Assembly (NCBI RefSeq): GCF_003634275.1
Contig: NZ_RBWY01000001.1
Coordinates: 1 to 64,000, forward strand
From: Orbus hercynius
GTDB taxonomy: Bacteria; Pseudomonadota; Gammaproteobacteria; Enterobacterales; Orbaceae
Direction: 5' to 3'
Length of the DNA stretch: 64,000 nucleotides
Positions 38,325 through 48,300 of this stretch are shown here, in pieces. Below the pieces are notes generated by a model. That model was not told where the DNA came from, did no database searches, and saw only the letters and a program-made list of their open reading frames with translations. Every line of letters begins with the position of its first letter. Positions within the stretch are counted from its first letter, which is position 1. The translations under genes were made by a program, and so were the position numbers.

Positions 38325-38930
38325 TTAATTAGAATTTTGAGAGAGTTGTAAATATTTATTATGTAATTGCTTCACTTGCGAAAATAACGATGATTTTTGA
38401 TTATTATTTATAATAATATCATCGGCATATCTGATTCTTTCTGCATTACTTAATTGGGATGATAACATGTTTTTTGCTAAATTTTCATTAATATTATCAC
38501 GTTTTTTTAACCTTTCAATTTGTGCTTTTGCAGGGGTATCAATGATTAATATACGATCAGCTCGTTTATGCAGATTATTTTCAATTAATAGTGGCACCAC
38601 CCAAATTACATAATGAGCATAGCTTTGTCGGAATTGTTTTTCTGTTTCAATTTGTATAATAGGATGTAAGCATTGGTTCAACCAGATACGCTGTTGCCTG
38701 TTATTAAAAATAATATGCCGCAGTTTAGCGCGATCTAAGTCCCCTGTTGGTAGTAATATGTCAGCACCAAATCGCTGCACAATTAAGGCGAGTGTCGGAG
38801 TGCCTTTTTCAACGACTTGTCGGGCTATAAGGTCAGCATCGATGATTGGCACGCCAAATTGTGCAAATAACTGTGTAACGGTGGTTTTCCCACTTGCAAT
38901 TCCGCCGCTTAAAGCAACTATATAAGGCAT
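38325..38930 (-). CDS. coaE: Dephospho-CoA kinase
   Basis: CoaE phosphorylates dephospho-CoA, the last step of coenzyme A synthesis. From the ATG at 38930 the protein has 201 residues and begins MPYIVALSGGIASGKTT, placing the P-loop at about residues 8-16. DADLIARQVVEKGTP and YVIWVVPLLIENNLHKRADR are family blocks. The frame is open 20 codons further upstream but that extension has no homology. No clear ribosome-binding site precedes the chosen ATG. It follows the prepilin peptidase gene by about 80 bases. Confidence 0.95.
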   Translation of the reverse strand: MPYIVALSGGIASGKTTVTQLFAQFGVPIIDADLIARQVVEKGTPTLALIVQRFGADILLPTGDLDRAKLRHIIFNNRQQRIWLNQCLHPIIQIETEKQFRQSYAHYVIWVVPLLIENNLHKRADRILIIDTPAKAQIERLKKRDNINENLAKNMLSSQLSNAERIRYADDIIINNNQKSSLFSQVKQLHNKYLQLSQNSN

Positions 38931-39011
38931 AGACACTAATACATTAAAAGTAATGATAGTTAAGCTTATCACACTCGTGAGCAAGTTCAAGTTCTATGCA
39001 ACCGAGCTTAT

Positions 39012-39797
39012 TTATAAGTCAAAGGTGTGCCCAAAGTAATTTAACCATAATATTGCATAAGCTGACAGTAATAAACACGGGCCAAATGGAATTAATAAGC
39101 TATCTACCGGTGTTTTTTTTGTTATCGATAAGATGGCAATATAACCGATTCCTATAATCGATGCATACATCAGTAGTGTTGGCATCTGACAATAGGGTAT
39201 CCATGTGCCTAATGCGGATAAAAGCTTAATATCCCCATAGCCTAAACCTTCTTTTTTCCTCAAATAATAATATAGTTTAGCAGGTAGCCATAATAAACAA
39301 TATCCCAGTATCATGCTTAAAAGTGCTTCATAATAAGTCATAAAGTTTAATTGCCAATAACTAAAAATTACACCGAATATGAGTAAGGGATAAGTAAAAC
39401 AATCTGGCAGTAATAAATATTGGTAATCAATAATTGCCATAATCGTAAAATAGATACCAAGTAGTATAAACATAATTGAATATAGTGTTACACCATAAAG
39501 CGATGTAATGAGTAAACTGTATCCTGATACGATAATTTCAGCTATCAGATAGTGGCTGGCAATTTTGCATTGACAGTAACGGCAATACCCGCGTTGTATT
39601 AACCATGAAAAAATAGGAATGAGTGATAACGTCGATAAATGATGGTCACAAACAGGACACTTTGAATGGCTAAATGTAATATGATAAAGATAACTACCGA
39701 ACGTTTTATCGGGAGAAAAACGGCTAACTGCAAGGTGAGTAAAGCTGCCCAGACAAAGACCGAATAAACCGATTAAACATAGTATTAATAGTGACAT
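39012..39797 (-). CDS. Type IV prepilin leader peptidase/N-methyltransferase (PilD/GspO family)
   Basis: A 261-residue polytopic membrane protease that cleaves prepilin leaders and N-methylates the new N-terminus. The cytoplasmic zinc site has Cys47, Cys50, Cys72 and Cys75 (CPVC, CRYC). The catalytic aspartates are Asp124 (IIDYQYLLLPD) and Asp189 in the GxGD motif GLGYGD. About seven membrane helices are visible. Its substrate is presumably the pilin gene three positions upstream. Its start abuts the hofC stop. In E. coli the hof cluster lacks a peptidase gene, so this set is more self-contained. Confidence 0.93.
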   Translation of the reverse strand: MSLLILCLIGLFGLCLGSFTHLAVSRFSPDKTFGSYLYHITFSHSKCPVCDHHLSTLSLIPIFSWLIQRGYCRYCQCKIASHYLIAEIIVSGYSLLITSLYGVTLYSIMFILLGIYFTIMAIIDYQYLLLPDCFTYPLLIFGVIFSYWQLNFMTYYEALLSMILGYCLLWLPAKLYYYLRKKEGLGYGDIKLLSALGTWIPYCQMPTLLMYASIIGIGYIAILSITKKTPVDSLLIPFGPCLLLSAYAILWLNYFGHTFDL

Positions 39798-40990
39798 TAG
39801 TGAATCACGCTACCGAGTTGAAAAACGGGTAAATACATAGCAATCACTAAACTGCCAATAATAATTGCCATTAACGACATCATTATCGGTTCAATTTTTT
39901 TCGACAAATTATCCGTTAATTCAAAACTTTTTTGCTGATAATTTTCTGCCAAACGAGATAGCATGATTTCTAATGTACCAGATTCTTCTCCAATCCGGAT
40001 GAGTTGGACACAGAAACTAGGAAAAATGCTGTGATGACAGAGTGCCTGGCTAAATGATTGTCCTTGTTCAATCATCTCAATGATACGTTTTAAGCTTCGT
40101 TCAAACTGCCCATTCAACGCTGTTTTTTGCGCGGCACTAAGCCCTGTAAGCAGCGCAATTCCAGAGCATTGAGTCATAAATAATGTTTGGAATATTTGCG
40201 CTAGATTCGCGCAGGTAATGATTTGGCCAAAGATTGGGAGTTTAAGGGAAAACTGATCAATATAGGGTTTGTAGTGTTTGGCTATATAACCAAAATAAAA
40301 CATTAAAGCGATGATACCCAATAAGACAATTGAGATAAAGTGGTTTTGGATGAGATTTGATACGTCCATCATCAGCTGAGTAAATGCAGGTAATTGTGCA
40401 TCAAAACTTTGGTAAATTTCAGTAAACTTTGGTAATACCATCATCAACATAACCATGCTGATAATCAATGATACGCTGAATAAAAATAACGGATAACGCA
40501 TTGCTTTTTTGACTTTATTATGTCGTTCTAAGCTATTATCAAGTTGTATTGCCAGCACTTCAAAACACTGTTCTAGCTGCCCAGTCAGTTCACCTGTCGC
40601 GATGATTTGTTGATAAAGCGCTGAAAATATCTCTGGATAGTAACTAAGTGTTTGAGATATTTGCTCGCCTATCATGATATGGTGTTTAAGCTCATTGAGT
40701 AGCCATTGCCATTGTGCTAGATGATGTTGCTCGGCTAATAGTGTTAAACTTTCTATAATCGGTAGACCTGCGCTGAGCATTGTTGATAACTGCTGGGTGA
40801 TAATAGCAAGTTCGTTTTTTTTGAAGCTGTAGCGGGTTAAGTATCCGTGATGAGTTAATTTAAAAAAGGGTTTTTCTTGTCGTAATAATATCAGTTTTGC
40901 GTCGCTTAATGATGTTGCAGCTAACACGTGTTTATTACCAATTTGATCACACCAAGTGTACAGTTTTTTGATTCCAAGGCGATTAATCAT
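39797..40990 (-). CDS. hofC: Type IV pilus inner-membrane assembly platform protein HofC/PilC
   Basis: The polytopic platform protein around which pilins are extracted and polymerised. The 397-residue protein has the two repeated T2SSF domains (about 50-175 and 255-380), each ending in membrane helices. Recognisable parts are QLSTMLSAGLPIIESLTLL, MRYPLFLFSVSLIISMVMLMMVLPKF and QLIRIGEESGTLEIMLSRLAENY. It overlaps hofB by eight bases and abuts the peptidase gene, indicating one operon. Confidence 0.93.
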   Translation of the reverse strand: MINRLGIKKLYTWCDQIGNKHVLAATSLSDAKLILLRQEKPFFKLTHHGYLTRYSFKKNELAIITQQLSTMLSAGLPIIESLTLLAEQHHLAQWQWLLNELKHHIMIGEQISQTLSYYPEIFSALYQQIIATGELTGQLEQCFEVLAIQLDNSLERHNKVKKAMRYPLFLFSVSLIISMVMLMMVLPKFTEIYQSFDAQLPAFTQLMMDVSNLIQNHFISIVLLGIIALMFYFGYIAKHYKPYIDQFSLKLPIFGQIITCANLAQIFQTLFMTQCSGIALLTGLSAAQKTALNGQFERSLKRIIEMIEQGQSFSQALCHHSIFPSFCVQLIRIGEESGTLEIMLSRLAENYQQKSFELTDNLSKKIEPIMMSLMAIIIGSLVIAMYLPVFQLGSVIH

Positions 40991-42143
40991 ATAATCCTCC
41001 CAATACGCGTTGAATCTCAGCTAATGACGTCACGCCTTGTTTGATTAAATCTAATCCTGACCAAGACAATGTTTTTACTCCACTTGTTTGCATTGCTTGC
41101 CGCAAAATTTGTAATGAGATATTGTGCTCAGAAAGTAGTAAAGCTTGAATCTGCGGTTTGATAGGTAAAAATTCATAGACTCCAGTGCGGCCATGATAAC
41201 CGCCGATGCACTGTGGGCAGCTTTGAGCAACAAAATGAATATAATTTTGTTTATCAATAACAAATGGAGTGTCTGATTGTCTTTTACAGTGCTGACAGAG
41301 TTTTCTGACTAATCGCTGTGCAATGATAAGTTTTAAACTAGAGGCAATAGCATAATTTTTTATGCCCATTTGATTGAGTCGAATCATTGCCTCTGCACTA
41401 GAATTAGTATGTAATGTTGATAAAACTAAATGACCAGTTTGAGCCGCTTGGACTGCAATTTCAGCTGTTTCGTGATCTCTAATCTCACCAATCATAATGA
41501 TATCAGGATCTTGTCTTAAAAAAGAGCGTAAAGTATGGGTGAAATTAAGACCGACCTTGGTATTAATTTGGGTTTGATTCATGCCATCAATAGGCATTTC
41601 AATAGGATCTTCTACACTACAAATGTTGTGTGTGTCATGATTAATTTCTTTTAAGCCACTATAAAGTGTAATTGTCTTACCGCTTCCTGTTGGCCCGGTG
41701 ACTAAAATCAAGCCTTGGGGATGGCGGAGTGCTGTTTGATAATCGTTTAATTCTTGTGACGATAATCCTAGTTGTTGAATCGATAATATAAACTGATGAT
41801 TATCCATCACACGTAATACAATTTTTTCGCCGTACAAGACTGGAATACAAGATAAGCGCATCGTTTTATCCATGATAGTGAATTGACCATCTTGTGGTAA
41901 GCGCTGCTCTGCGATATTGAGTTTTGCCATAATCTTCAACCTGACCGTTATCGACTTGGCAAGCAAAACGGGTAAGTTGCGAATGGTTTGTAATACACCA
42001 TCGATACGCATTCTAATTCGATATTCATTTTGGTAAGGTTCAAAATGAATATCTGACGCGCGTTGCTTTAAGCCGTAATGTAAAAGCTGTTCAACAAGAT
42101 CAACAACCTCATTTTCATTGTATTTGCTAGTGAGTGTTAACAT
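40983..42143 (-). CDS. hofB: Type IV pilus assembly ATPase HofB/PilB, lacking the N-terminal domain
   Basis: The hexameric GspE/PilB ATPase that powers pilus assembly. Walker A GPTGSGKT is at residues 150-157, the Asp box and Walker B are in DPDIIMIGEIRDHETAE, the His box is in TLHTNSSAEA, and a zinc tetracysteine is formed by CQHC and CPQC. The N2 domain starts at about residue 18 (RASDIHFEP). It is 386 residues against about 460 in E. coli HofB and more in PilB. The start ATG lies two bases after the pilin stop, so the usual N-terminal domain is truly missing rather than mis-called. Confidence 0.93.
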   Translation of the reverse strand: MLTLTSKYNENEVVDLVEQLLHYGLKQRASDIHFEPYQNEYRIRMRIDGVLQTIRNLPVLLAKSITVRLKIMAKLNIAEQRLPQDGQFTIMDKTMRLSCIPVLYGEKIVLRVMDNHQFILSIQQLGLSSQELNDYQTALRHPQGLILVTGPTGSGKTITLYSGLKEINHDTHNICSVEDPIEMPIDGMNQTQINTKVGLNFTHTLRSFLRQDPDIIMIGEIRDHETAEIAVQAAQTGHLVLSTLHTNSSAEAMIRLNQMGIKNYAIASSLKLIIAQRLVRKLCQHCKRQSDTPFVIDKQNYIHFVAQSCPQCIGGYHGRTGVYEFLPIKPQIQALLLSEHNISLQILRQAMQTSGVKTLSWSGLDLIKQGVTSLAEIQRVLGGLYD

Positions 42144-42145
42144 AT

Positions 42146-42601
42146 TTATTCAAATCTAAAAACAGCATTGCATGCATCATTAAGACTGGTATTAATCGGT
42201 GTCGTGATGCAGTTTTTCTGCCAATCTAAGTGACCATGAACCGTATTAATTGTTGGCTTTAGTGTTGTGGTTAGACCCGTTAAAGCACCTTGACCAACCA
42301 AGGTTATCACGCCAGCAGAGACACTGATGGCGGCGACGTAATAGGTGGTTTTAGTTAGTGGAATACCATTGTTACCACTATCGCAATCAGCTAAATGACC
42401 TTGTTGCAGCGCACAAATTTCAATTGAAGTTTTATAAGGCACCATGGTTTGCAGCATATCGGTCATGGCTGCTTTTTGAACATATCCTTGATAGGCGGGT
42501 ACGCCAATTGCAGTTAGAATTGCAATCACAGCAATAGCAATCATTAATTCAAATAAGGTAAAACCACCTTGAGATGGGACATGGTTAGCCGATATTGGCA
42601 T
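42146..42601 (-). CDS. ppdD: Type IV major pilin-like protein PpdD/PilA
   Basis: A type IVa prepilin of 151 residues. The leader of 13 residues ends in glycine and is followed by FTLFELMIAIAVIAILTAIG, so cleavage falls at G13/F14 with Glu5 of the mature chain kept for assembly. The C-terminal part is a small globular domain with cysteines at CALQQGHLADC and CITTPIN...DAC, giving probable disulfides. AAGGATCTCTC before the ATG is a good ribosome-binding site. It starts the operon that includes ATPase, platform and peptidase and faces ampD, as in enterobacteria. Confidence 0.93.
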   Translation of the reverse strand: MPISANHVPSQGGFTLFELMIAIAVIAILTAIGVPAYQGYVQKAAMTDMLQTMVPYKTSIEICALQQGHLADCDSGNNGIPLTKTTYYVAAISVSAGVITLVGQGALTGLTTTLKPTINTVHGHLDWQKNCITTPINTSLNDACNAVFRFE

Positions 42602-42778
42602 GAGAGATCCTTTTTAGAGTGATCGGATATTGATATTTAAATATTGGGACTATTGAGTAATAAATGATAATGTTTATCCATATTCATTGAATGTTTATTG
42701 CAAAGATTTTTGAATCTTGGCTATGAGTGATATAATTGTGCGATCAAGTTAGCAAGATTATTGTTTTTAAAGGTGAAT

Positions 42779-43318
42779 ATGTACTCAAAGATTCAACAGG
42801 GATTTTTAGCAGGTGTGAAATTTGTTCCCTCTCCTTATTTTAATGATCGTCCGATTGGTGAAATGATCTCGTTACTTGTTATTCATAACATTAGCTTACC
42901 GCCCAATCAATTTGGTGGTGATTATGTCGAACAGCTCTTTACGGGTAGACTAGATCCTAGTGAACATGAGTACTTTCAAACAATTTATCAGTTACAAGTT
43001 TCATCGCATTTATTTATTCGCCGTAATGGTCATGTGACGCAATTTGTCTCTTTTGATAAGCGAGCGTGGCATGCCGGTCAGTCTCAGTTTGATGGCCATG
43101 ATAATTGTAATAATTACTCGATTGGTATTGAACTTGAGGGATGTGATTTTGAGCCATTTACGCTTAGCCAATATTCAACATTAGTTGAAATAACTCAACT
43201 GTTAAAGCAATATTATCCCATTAAACATGTTGTTGGCCATAGTGATATTGCGCCTAGTCGCAAAACCGATCCCGGTCCGTTTTTTGATTGGCCGCTTTAT
43301 CGTTCACTCATTACATAG
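42779..43318 (+). CDS. ampD: 1,6-anhydro-N-acetylmuramyl-L-alanine amidase AmpD
   Basis: AmpD is a cytoplasmic zinc amidase that removes the peptide from anhydro-muropeptides during wall recycling. From the ATG with AAGGTGA upstream it has 179 residues. Zinc ligands His36 (VIHNISLP), His154 (VVGHSDIAP) and Asp164 (KTDPGP) are all present, and Lys162 is the likely catalytic base. FDKRAWHAG is a family block. A TTG 18 bases upstream is in frame. No ampG, ampE or ampC is in the window; MurQ here acts in the same recycling route. Confidence 0.95.
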   Translation: MYSKIQQGFLAGVKFVPSPYFNDRPIGEMISLLVIHNISLPPNQFGGDYVEQLFTGRLDPSEHEYFQTIYQLQVSSHLFIRRNGHVTQFVSFDKRAWHAGQSQFDGHDNCNNYSIGIELEGCDFEPFTLSQYSTLVEITQLLKQYYPIKHVVGHSDIAPSRKTDPGPFFDWPLYRSLIT

Positions 43319-43367
43319 CAAAGATATGTTTTTGGTTTAATCTTAAACTCGTTTGGTGAATTATTTT

Positions 43368-43691
43368 ATGTCAATAACCTTTAATCAATCTGTATTACAA
43401 CTACTTAATGAAATTGAAACGGCTATGCAACAAAAGACGTTGTGGCAAAGCTTACCGCCCAAACCAGAGGCTTTTTTGAGTGAGCAGCCCTTTGCACTCG
43501 ATATGATGTCATGTTATGAATGGTTGCAGTGGATTTTTTTACCAAGAATGCGTGCGCTAATTGATGCGGATGCAACGCTACCTCGCAATTTTGTATTACA
43601 TCCTTATTTTGAGGAAGCGTTAAAAGAAGAAGATGAAGCACTCGTGCTTCTCTCCTTAATTAAACAGTTAGATCAGTTAGTTAAACAATAA
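43368..43691 (+). CDS. yqcC: YqcC family protein (DUF446)
   Basis: A 107-residue, mostly helical protein of the DUF446/YqcC family, function unknown. The family core is FALDMMSCYEWLQWIFLPRMRALIDADATLPRNF, in two parts at about residues 41-77 (FALDMMSCYEWLQWI; LPRMRALID). The ATG at 43368 matches the family start and has TGGTGA eight bases upstream. Its last codons overlap the end of the convergent transporter gene by 11 bases. In E. coli it neighbours truC; here it follows ampD. Confidence 0.88.
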   Translation: MSITFNQSVLQLLNEIETAMQQKTLWQSLPPKPEAFLSEQPFALDMMSCYEWLQWIFLPRMRALIDADATLPRNFVLHPYFEEALKEEDEALVLLSLIKQLDQLVKQ

Positions 43692-45090
43692 AGAACACGA
43701 GTGTATTGACAATAAATACGGGAATTAAAATTCCTACTGACCACTTCATATAGCCAAAAAAACTGGGCATATTGATTTTGTTTTGGCAGGCAATACTCTT
43801 CACCATAAAATTAGGGGCGTTACCTATGTAGGTTAAGGCGCCCATAAACACCGAGCCCATTGATATCGCAAGTAATGTTGCTTCAAGTGGCCCCATTAAG
43901 GTATTTGCATCACCGGATGCTAAATTAAAGAACACTAAATAGGTTGGAGCATTATCTAAAAAGCCTGATAAAATACCACTTAACCAAAAATACATTGTAT
44001 TAATTGGCCCACCATTATCATCGGTAACGAGTGAAACTACCGATGATAGTTGACCATCATATCCGACACGTAAAATGGCAATAACTGGCACAATGGTAAT
44101 AAAAATACCGATAAATAGTTTCGCTACTTCTAAAATTGGTTCCCAGTTAAATTGATTAGCAGAGCGAATTTGCTTTGGTGTTATGGCGATCGATACCAAA
44201 GAGATCGCTACAAATAATAAATCACGAACAATATTTTGTAACGCAAGTGGTGTACCTAAAATGGTGATAGTCATGTTCGATTGCCAAATACCTGAAAGTA
44301 ACACTGTACCGATTACGGCGGCTAAAAGAATAAAATTTTGTTTACCATAAATTTTGATTGCTTTATCAGGTGTTGGATCTTTATCAAGTTTTTCATTTTG
44401 CTGCTTATAATAATAATTATCAATAAAGTAAAACATGATTAGCAATAAGATCGCAGTCAATAAAACAGGAAGAAACATATGTTTCACTGTCCAAAAAAAG
44501 TCAACGCCTTTCAAAAAACCGATAAAGAGCGGTGGATCACCAAGTGGTGTTAGTCCTCCTCCAATATTAGCTACTAAAAAGATAAAAAAGATAATGACAT
44601 GTACTCGATGTTTACGATTATCATTGGCTCGAATAATCGGTCTTATCATCAACATTGCCGCGCCTGTTGTGCCCATAAGTGAGGCCAGTACTGTGCCGAT
44701 AGTGAGTAAAATAACGTTGAATTTTGGTGTGCCTTGTAAATTACCTTTGATTAATATACCACCTGAGACAGTAAACAGGGCTAATAACAATAAAATGAAA
44801 GGAATGTATTCCTCCAATATTGCATGGGCAACAACTGCAATCACACTATCAAAGCCGAATGTTATGGTGAAAGGAATAATAAACAACAGTGTCCAAATGG
44901 CAACAATTTTACCATAATGATGATGCCAAATAGTTGGTAATAGTAACGGGCAAAGCGCAATTGATAATAAAATGGCGAGAAACGGAATTCCCCAGCCTAA
45001 CGATAATGTTGTTGCATCAAAGCCTGCAGCATAAACCGGACTAGATAATACACACATTAAACTTAGTAGAACAATAATTCGGGTGAACAT
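43681..45090 (-). CDS. Na+/H+ antiporter family protein (NhaD-like, ion transporter superfamily)
   Basis: A 469-residue inner-membrane protein with about 12-13 hydrophobic segments and a cleavable-looking N-terminal segment (VLSSPVYAAG). Key motifs are LMGTTGAAMLMIRPIIRAN, NIGGGLTPLGDPPLFIGFLKG, SGFLDNAPTYLVFFNLA and LTYIGNAPNFMVKSIA. The two NAP motifs in re-entrant positions mark the ArsB/NhaD type of the ion transporter superfamily. Sodium-proton exchange is the likely role, but substrate is not proven by sequence. The ATG at 45090 is preferred over a TTG four codons upstream, with TGGAA as ribosome-binding site. Confidence 0.82.
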   Translation of the reverse strand: MFTRIIVLLSLMCVLSSPVYAAGFDATTLSLGWGIPFLAILLSIALCPLLLPTIWHHHYGKIVAIWTLLFIIPFTITFGFDSVIAVVAHAILEEYIPFILLLLALFTVSGGILIKGNLQGTPKFNVILLTIGTVLASLMGTTGAAMLMIRPIIRANDNRKHRVHVIIFFIFLVANIGGGLTPLGDPPLFIGFLKGVDFFWTVKHMFLPVLLTAILLLIMFYFIDNYYYKQQNEKLDKDPTPDKAIKIYGKQNFILLAAVIGTVLLSGIWQSNMTITILGTPLALQNIVRDLLFVAISLVSIAITPKQIRSANQFNWEPILEVAKLFIGIFITIVPVIAILRVGYDGQLSSVVSLVTDDNGGPINTMYFWLSGILSGFLDNAPTYLVFFNLASGDANTLMGPLEATLLAISMGSVFMGALTYIGNAPNFMVKSIACQNKINMPSFFGYMKWSVGILIPVFIVNTLVFFIV

Positions 45091-45299
45091 GCTATTTTCC
45101 AATAAACAATGTAATCAAAAAAAGCATTCTAACAAAATTTTGCCGTTAAATTAGATTTTTATTGCTATACACGTTATTTTTACTAATCTTATCTGATTAT
45201 CTATAATGGTTATTCGATACGATTAAAGGCGAGGTAGCGAATTTTGAATAGAGTTCTCTGGTAATTTTAGATATGATAGAGATGTAGGCGATTGTTCAA

Positions 45300-45329
45300 T
45301 TGTGATTCCCATTATTTTGAGTGTAAGAT
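45300..45329 (+). promoter_or_regulatory. Possible promoter of yfhM-pbpC
   Basis: TTGTGA (45300-45305), an 18-base spacer and TAAGAT (45324-45329) lie about 50 bases before the yfhM start. A modest match only. Confidence 0.35.
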
Positions 45330-45380
45330 TGCTTGGGTTTCAGTATGTAGTGTGTTGTGAAATAAGGAATATCTAAGGTC

Positions 45381-48300
45381 ATGAAGTGCTCGATTAACTA
45401 CTTATTATTGTGCTGCATATCATTGTTATTGTGGGGCTGCGATAATACAGATAAATCGGTAAATAGCTCAACCGATAACGGTGAGTATAGTATTATTATT
45501 GAATCTGATAATAGTCCGATTGATTATTCCGACAGTATCTCATCTGCAACTCCTGTTAGTGAAAACGGAGAGTTGGTGCTAGATGAGACATTACAAAAAA
45601 ACTACAGCAATAAACCATTATCAGTATTAGATAGCGCCGAAATGATTATCGATGGGGCAAGTACGTTGGTTATTACCTTTTCAATCCCACTCGATTCGAA
45701 GCAAGATTTTAATCGTTTACTACGTTTAGTTGAAGAGGGGAAAGGTGATGTTGATGGTCACTGGGAATTATCAAGTAATGGACGAGAACTACGCCATCGC
45801 TATTTAGCTCCGAGTACAAAATTAACATTAAGCATTGATAAATCACTGACAGCGATTAATAGCAAACAACTCAAAATGCAGTATAAAAAAACACTAGTAA
45901 CGCGTCATCGCAGTCCGATGGTTGGATTTACTAGTAATGGGTCGTTATTACCGAGTAAATCGATGACGGGGCTGCCTATTACGACGTTGAATGTGAATCA
46001 AATTGATGTCAATTTTTTCCGCATTAAGTCAGATCAGATTCATGATTTTATGCAAAATTATAGCTCAGCAAAGCAGTTATCGGTATGGGATGCTGAGAGC
46101 ACACTATCTTATGCAGATCTCGTTTACTCTGCACGATTTGAACTGACTCCGCGATTGAATATTCAAGAAAATAAGATTATAGATTTAGGCCATATTGAGG
46201 CACTTAAGGCGGAAGGAACCTATATTGCGATACTAAATCAGTCAGGTAAATATAACTATTCTAACCCGATGACAATATTCTCAATTAGCAATATTGGCAT
46301 TGTTGTGCATGAGTATGAAAAAGGGAAATTATCAGCATTTGCACACCGTCTCGACGATGGTAGTGCATTGGCGGATATAACATTAACTGCATTATGTTCA
46401 AAAAAAGATAAGCAATGCAGTCCGGTGACAGTTAGAACCAATCAGCAAGGTTATGCACAATTAAAATTAAATGCTAATGTGCAATATCGTTTAGTGACTG
46501 CAAGTGATGGTCATCAGATGTCGTTTGTTGACATTGAGCATCACGCCTTAGATCTCAGTGAATTTAATGTTTTAGGCGCTCCTTTTTATCAAAAACAAAT
46601 TTTTACTTTTGGACCTCGTGATCTGTATCATCCTAATGAAATCGTCCATTTAAATGCGCTATTGCGTGATGCTGATGGTCAATTACTGCCGGAACAACCG
46701 ATAAAAACACAAATTATTAGCCCTACGGGACAAATAATTAAAGATTTTGTATGGAAAAGTGTAAATGCCAACAGTGGCTTTTATCAAACAGAATTTATCA
46801 TTCCAGCCAATGCTGCAACCGGTAAATGGCTATTTAAGTTCAATTTGGGCGATGATATTTATCGTTATCATTATTTTTCAGTGGAAGATTTTTTACCAGA
46901 AAGAATGGCAATAACCTTAAAGTCAGAATCAGTCAGACCGATTTTGACTAGTCAAAATGCGTCATTCACTGTAAAAGGTTGGTATTTATATGGTGCCCCG
47001 GCATCTGGTAATGAACTTCAAGCGATTATTGCCACTGCACAAGAGCGGCAAGTTCCGCAACTTACTGATTTTCAAATTGGCTCTGTCACTGAGGCCAATT
47101 TAGTTCGACAGATCAATCATATTGAGCAAACACTAAATAGCCAAGGTTTCGCAAATATGACCATTGATAAGCAAAATTGGAGTGATATTAAATCGCCAAT
47201 TAATATTACGTTGCAAGCCAGCATACTTGATGTTGGCGGTCGGCCGATTATTCGAAAAGCAACACAATCTGTCTGGCCTGCTGAACGTATGCCGGCCATT
47301 CGACCACTGTTTGGTCAAAGTCAGTACTATGATTGGTCACTTGGTCAGTATGTCAGCGCACCGGTACTTGGACTTGGTGAGAATGCGAATTTTGAAGTGG
47401 CTTATGTCGATCAAGATGGTAATAAGTTGGCAGCAAACAAACTGATTGTCAGAATCGTTAAAGAAAGACGAGATTACTATTGGAGTTGGTCTGATAGTGA
47501 AGGATGGCAGTCAAAATATGATTCGAAAGAGTTTATTGTTTTAGACGATAATCTTAAAATTGCTGAGAATGGTATTGGTAAAGTGAGTTTTTTACCCGAT
47601 GATTCTGGATCATATCGTATTGAAGTTATTGATCCCAAAAGCGCTCTAATGAGTAGCGTTCGATTTTGGAGTGGCTATAGCTGGGGTGATAACGCCGATC
47701 ATCGCGCTGAGGTCCGCCCAGACCAAGTTAAATTAACGCTTGATAAGTCATCTTATCGCCCTGGTGACACAGCTAAAGTCCACATGGATGCGCCAGTCAG
47801 TGGGTCGGGTTATATTTCATTAGAAACTAATGATGGCAATCTTTGGATGAAAAAAGTCAATGTGGGAAAAGGGGGCATTGATGTTGAGATTCCAATTAAA
47901 AATTGGGGAAGACACGATATTTATGTTAGCGCCATTGTTATTAGACCAAGTACAGACTCAACGCTCGAGACCATCAAACGGGCAGTAGGGCTGTTATATT
48001 TACCGATGGATACTTCAGATAGGCAGCTTGCCGTTACCTTGGATGTACCACCAAAAGTTAATCCAGAAAAAGTAGTTAAGGTGAAGGTTAAAGTCAGTAA
48101 TAATACGATTAAAGATCGTCAAATTACGGTGTTACTTTCGGCGGTCGATAGTGGCGTGCTTAATATTACTCATTTTATGACCCCAGACCCCTATTCTGCT
48201 TTCCTTGGACGTAAACGCTACAATGTTGAGCAGTTTGATGTATATGGCAAACTAATTGAAGGCGCGGGATCACGAGTAGGGATAGGCTTTGGGGGCGATA

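Noticed and set aside
44435..44917. 160-codon plus-strand frame opposite the antiporter gene
   Set aside because: It is antisense to strongly conserved membrane segments (including the GGGLTPLGDPP region) and its composition is the mirror of a hydrophobic protein.
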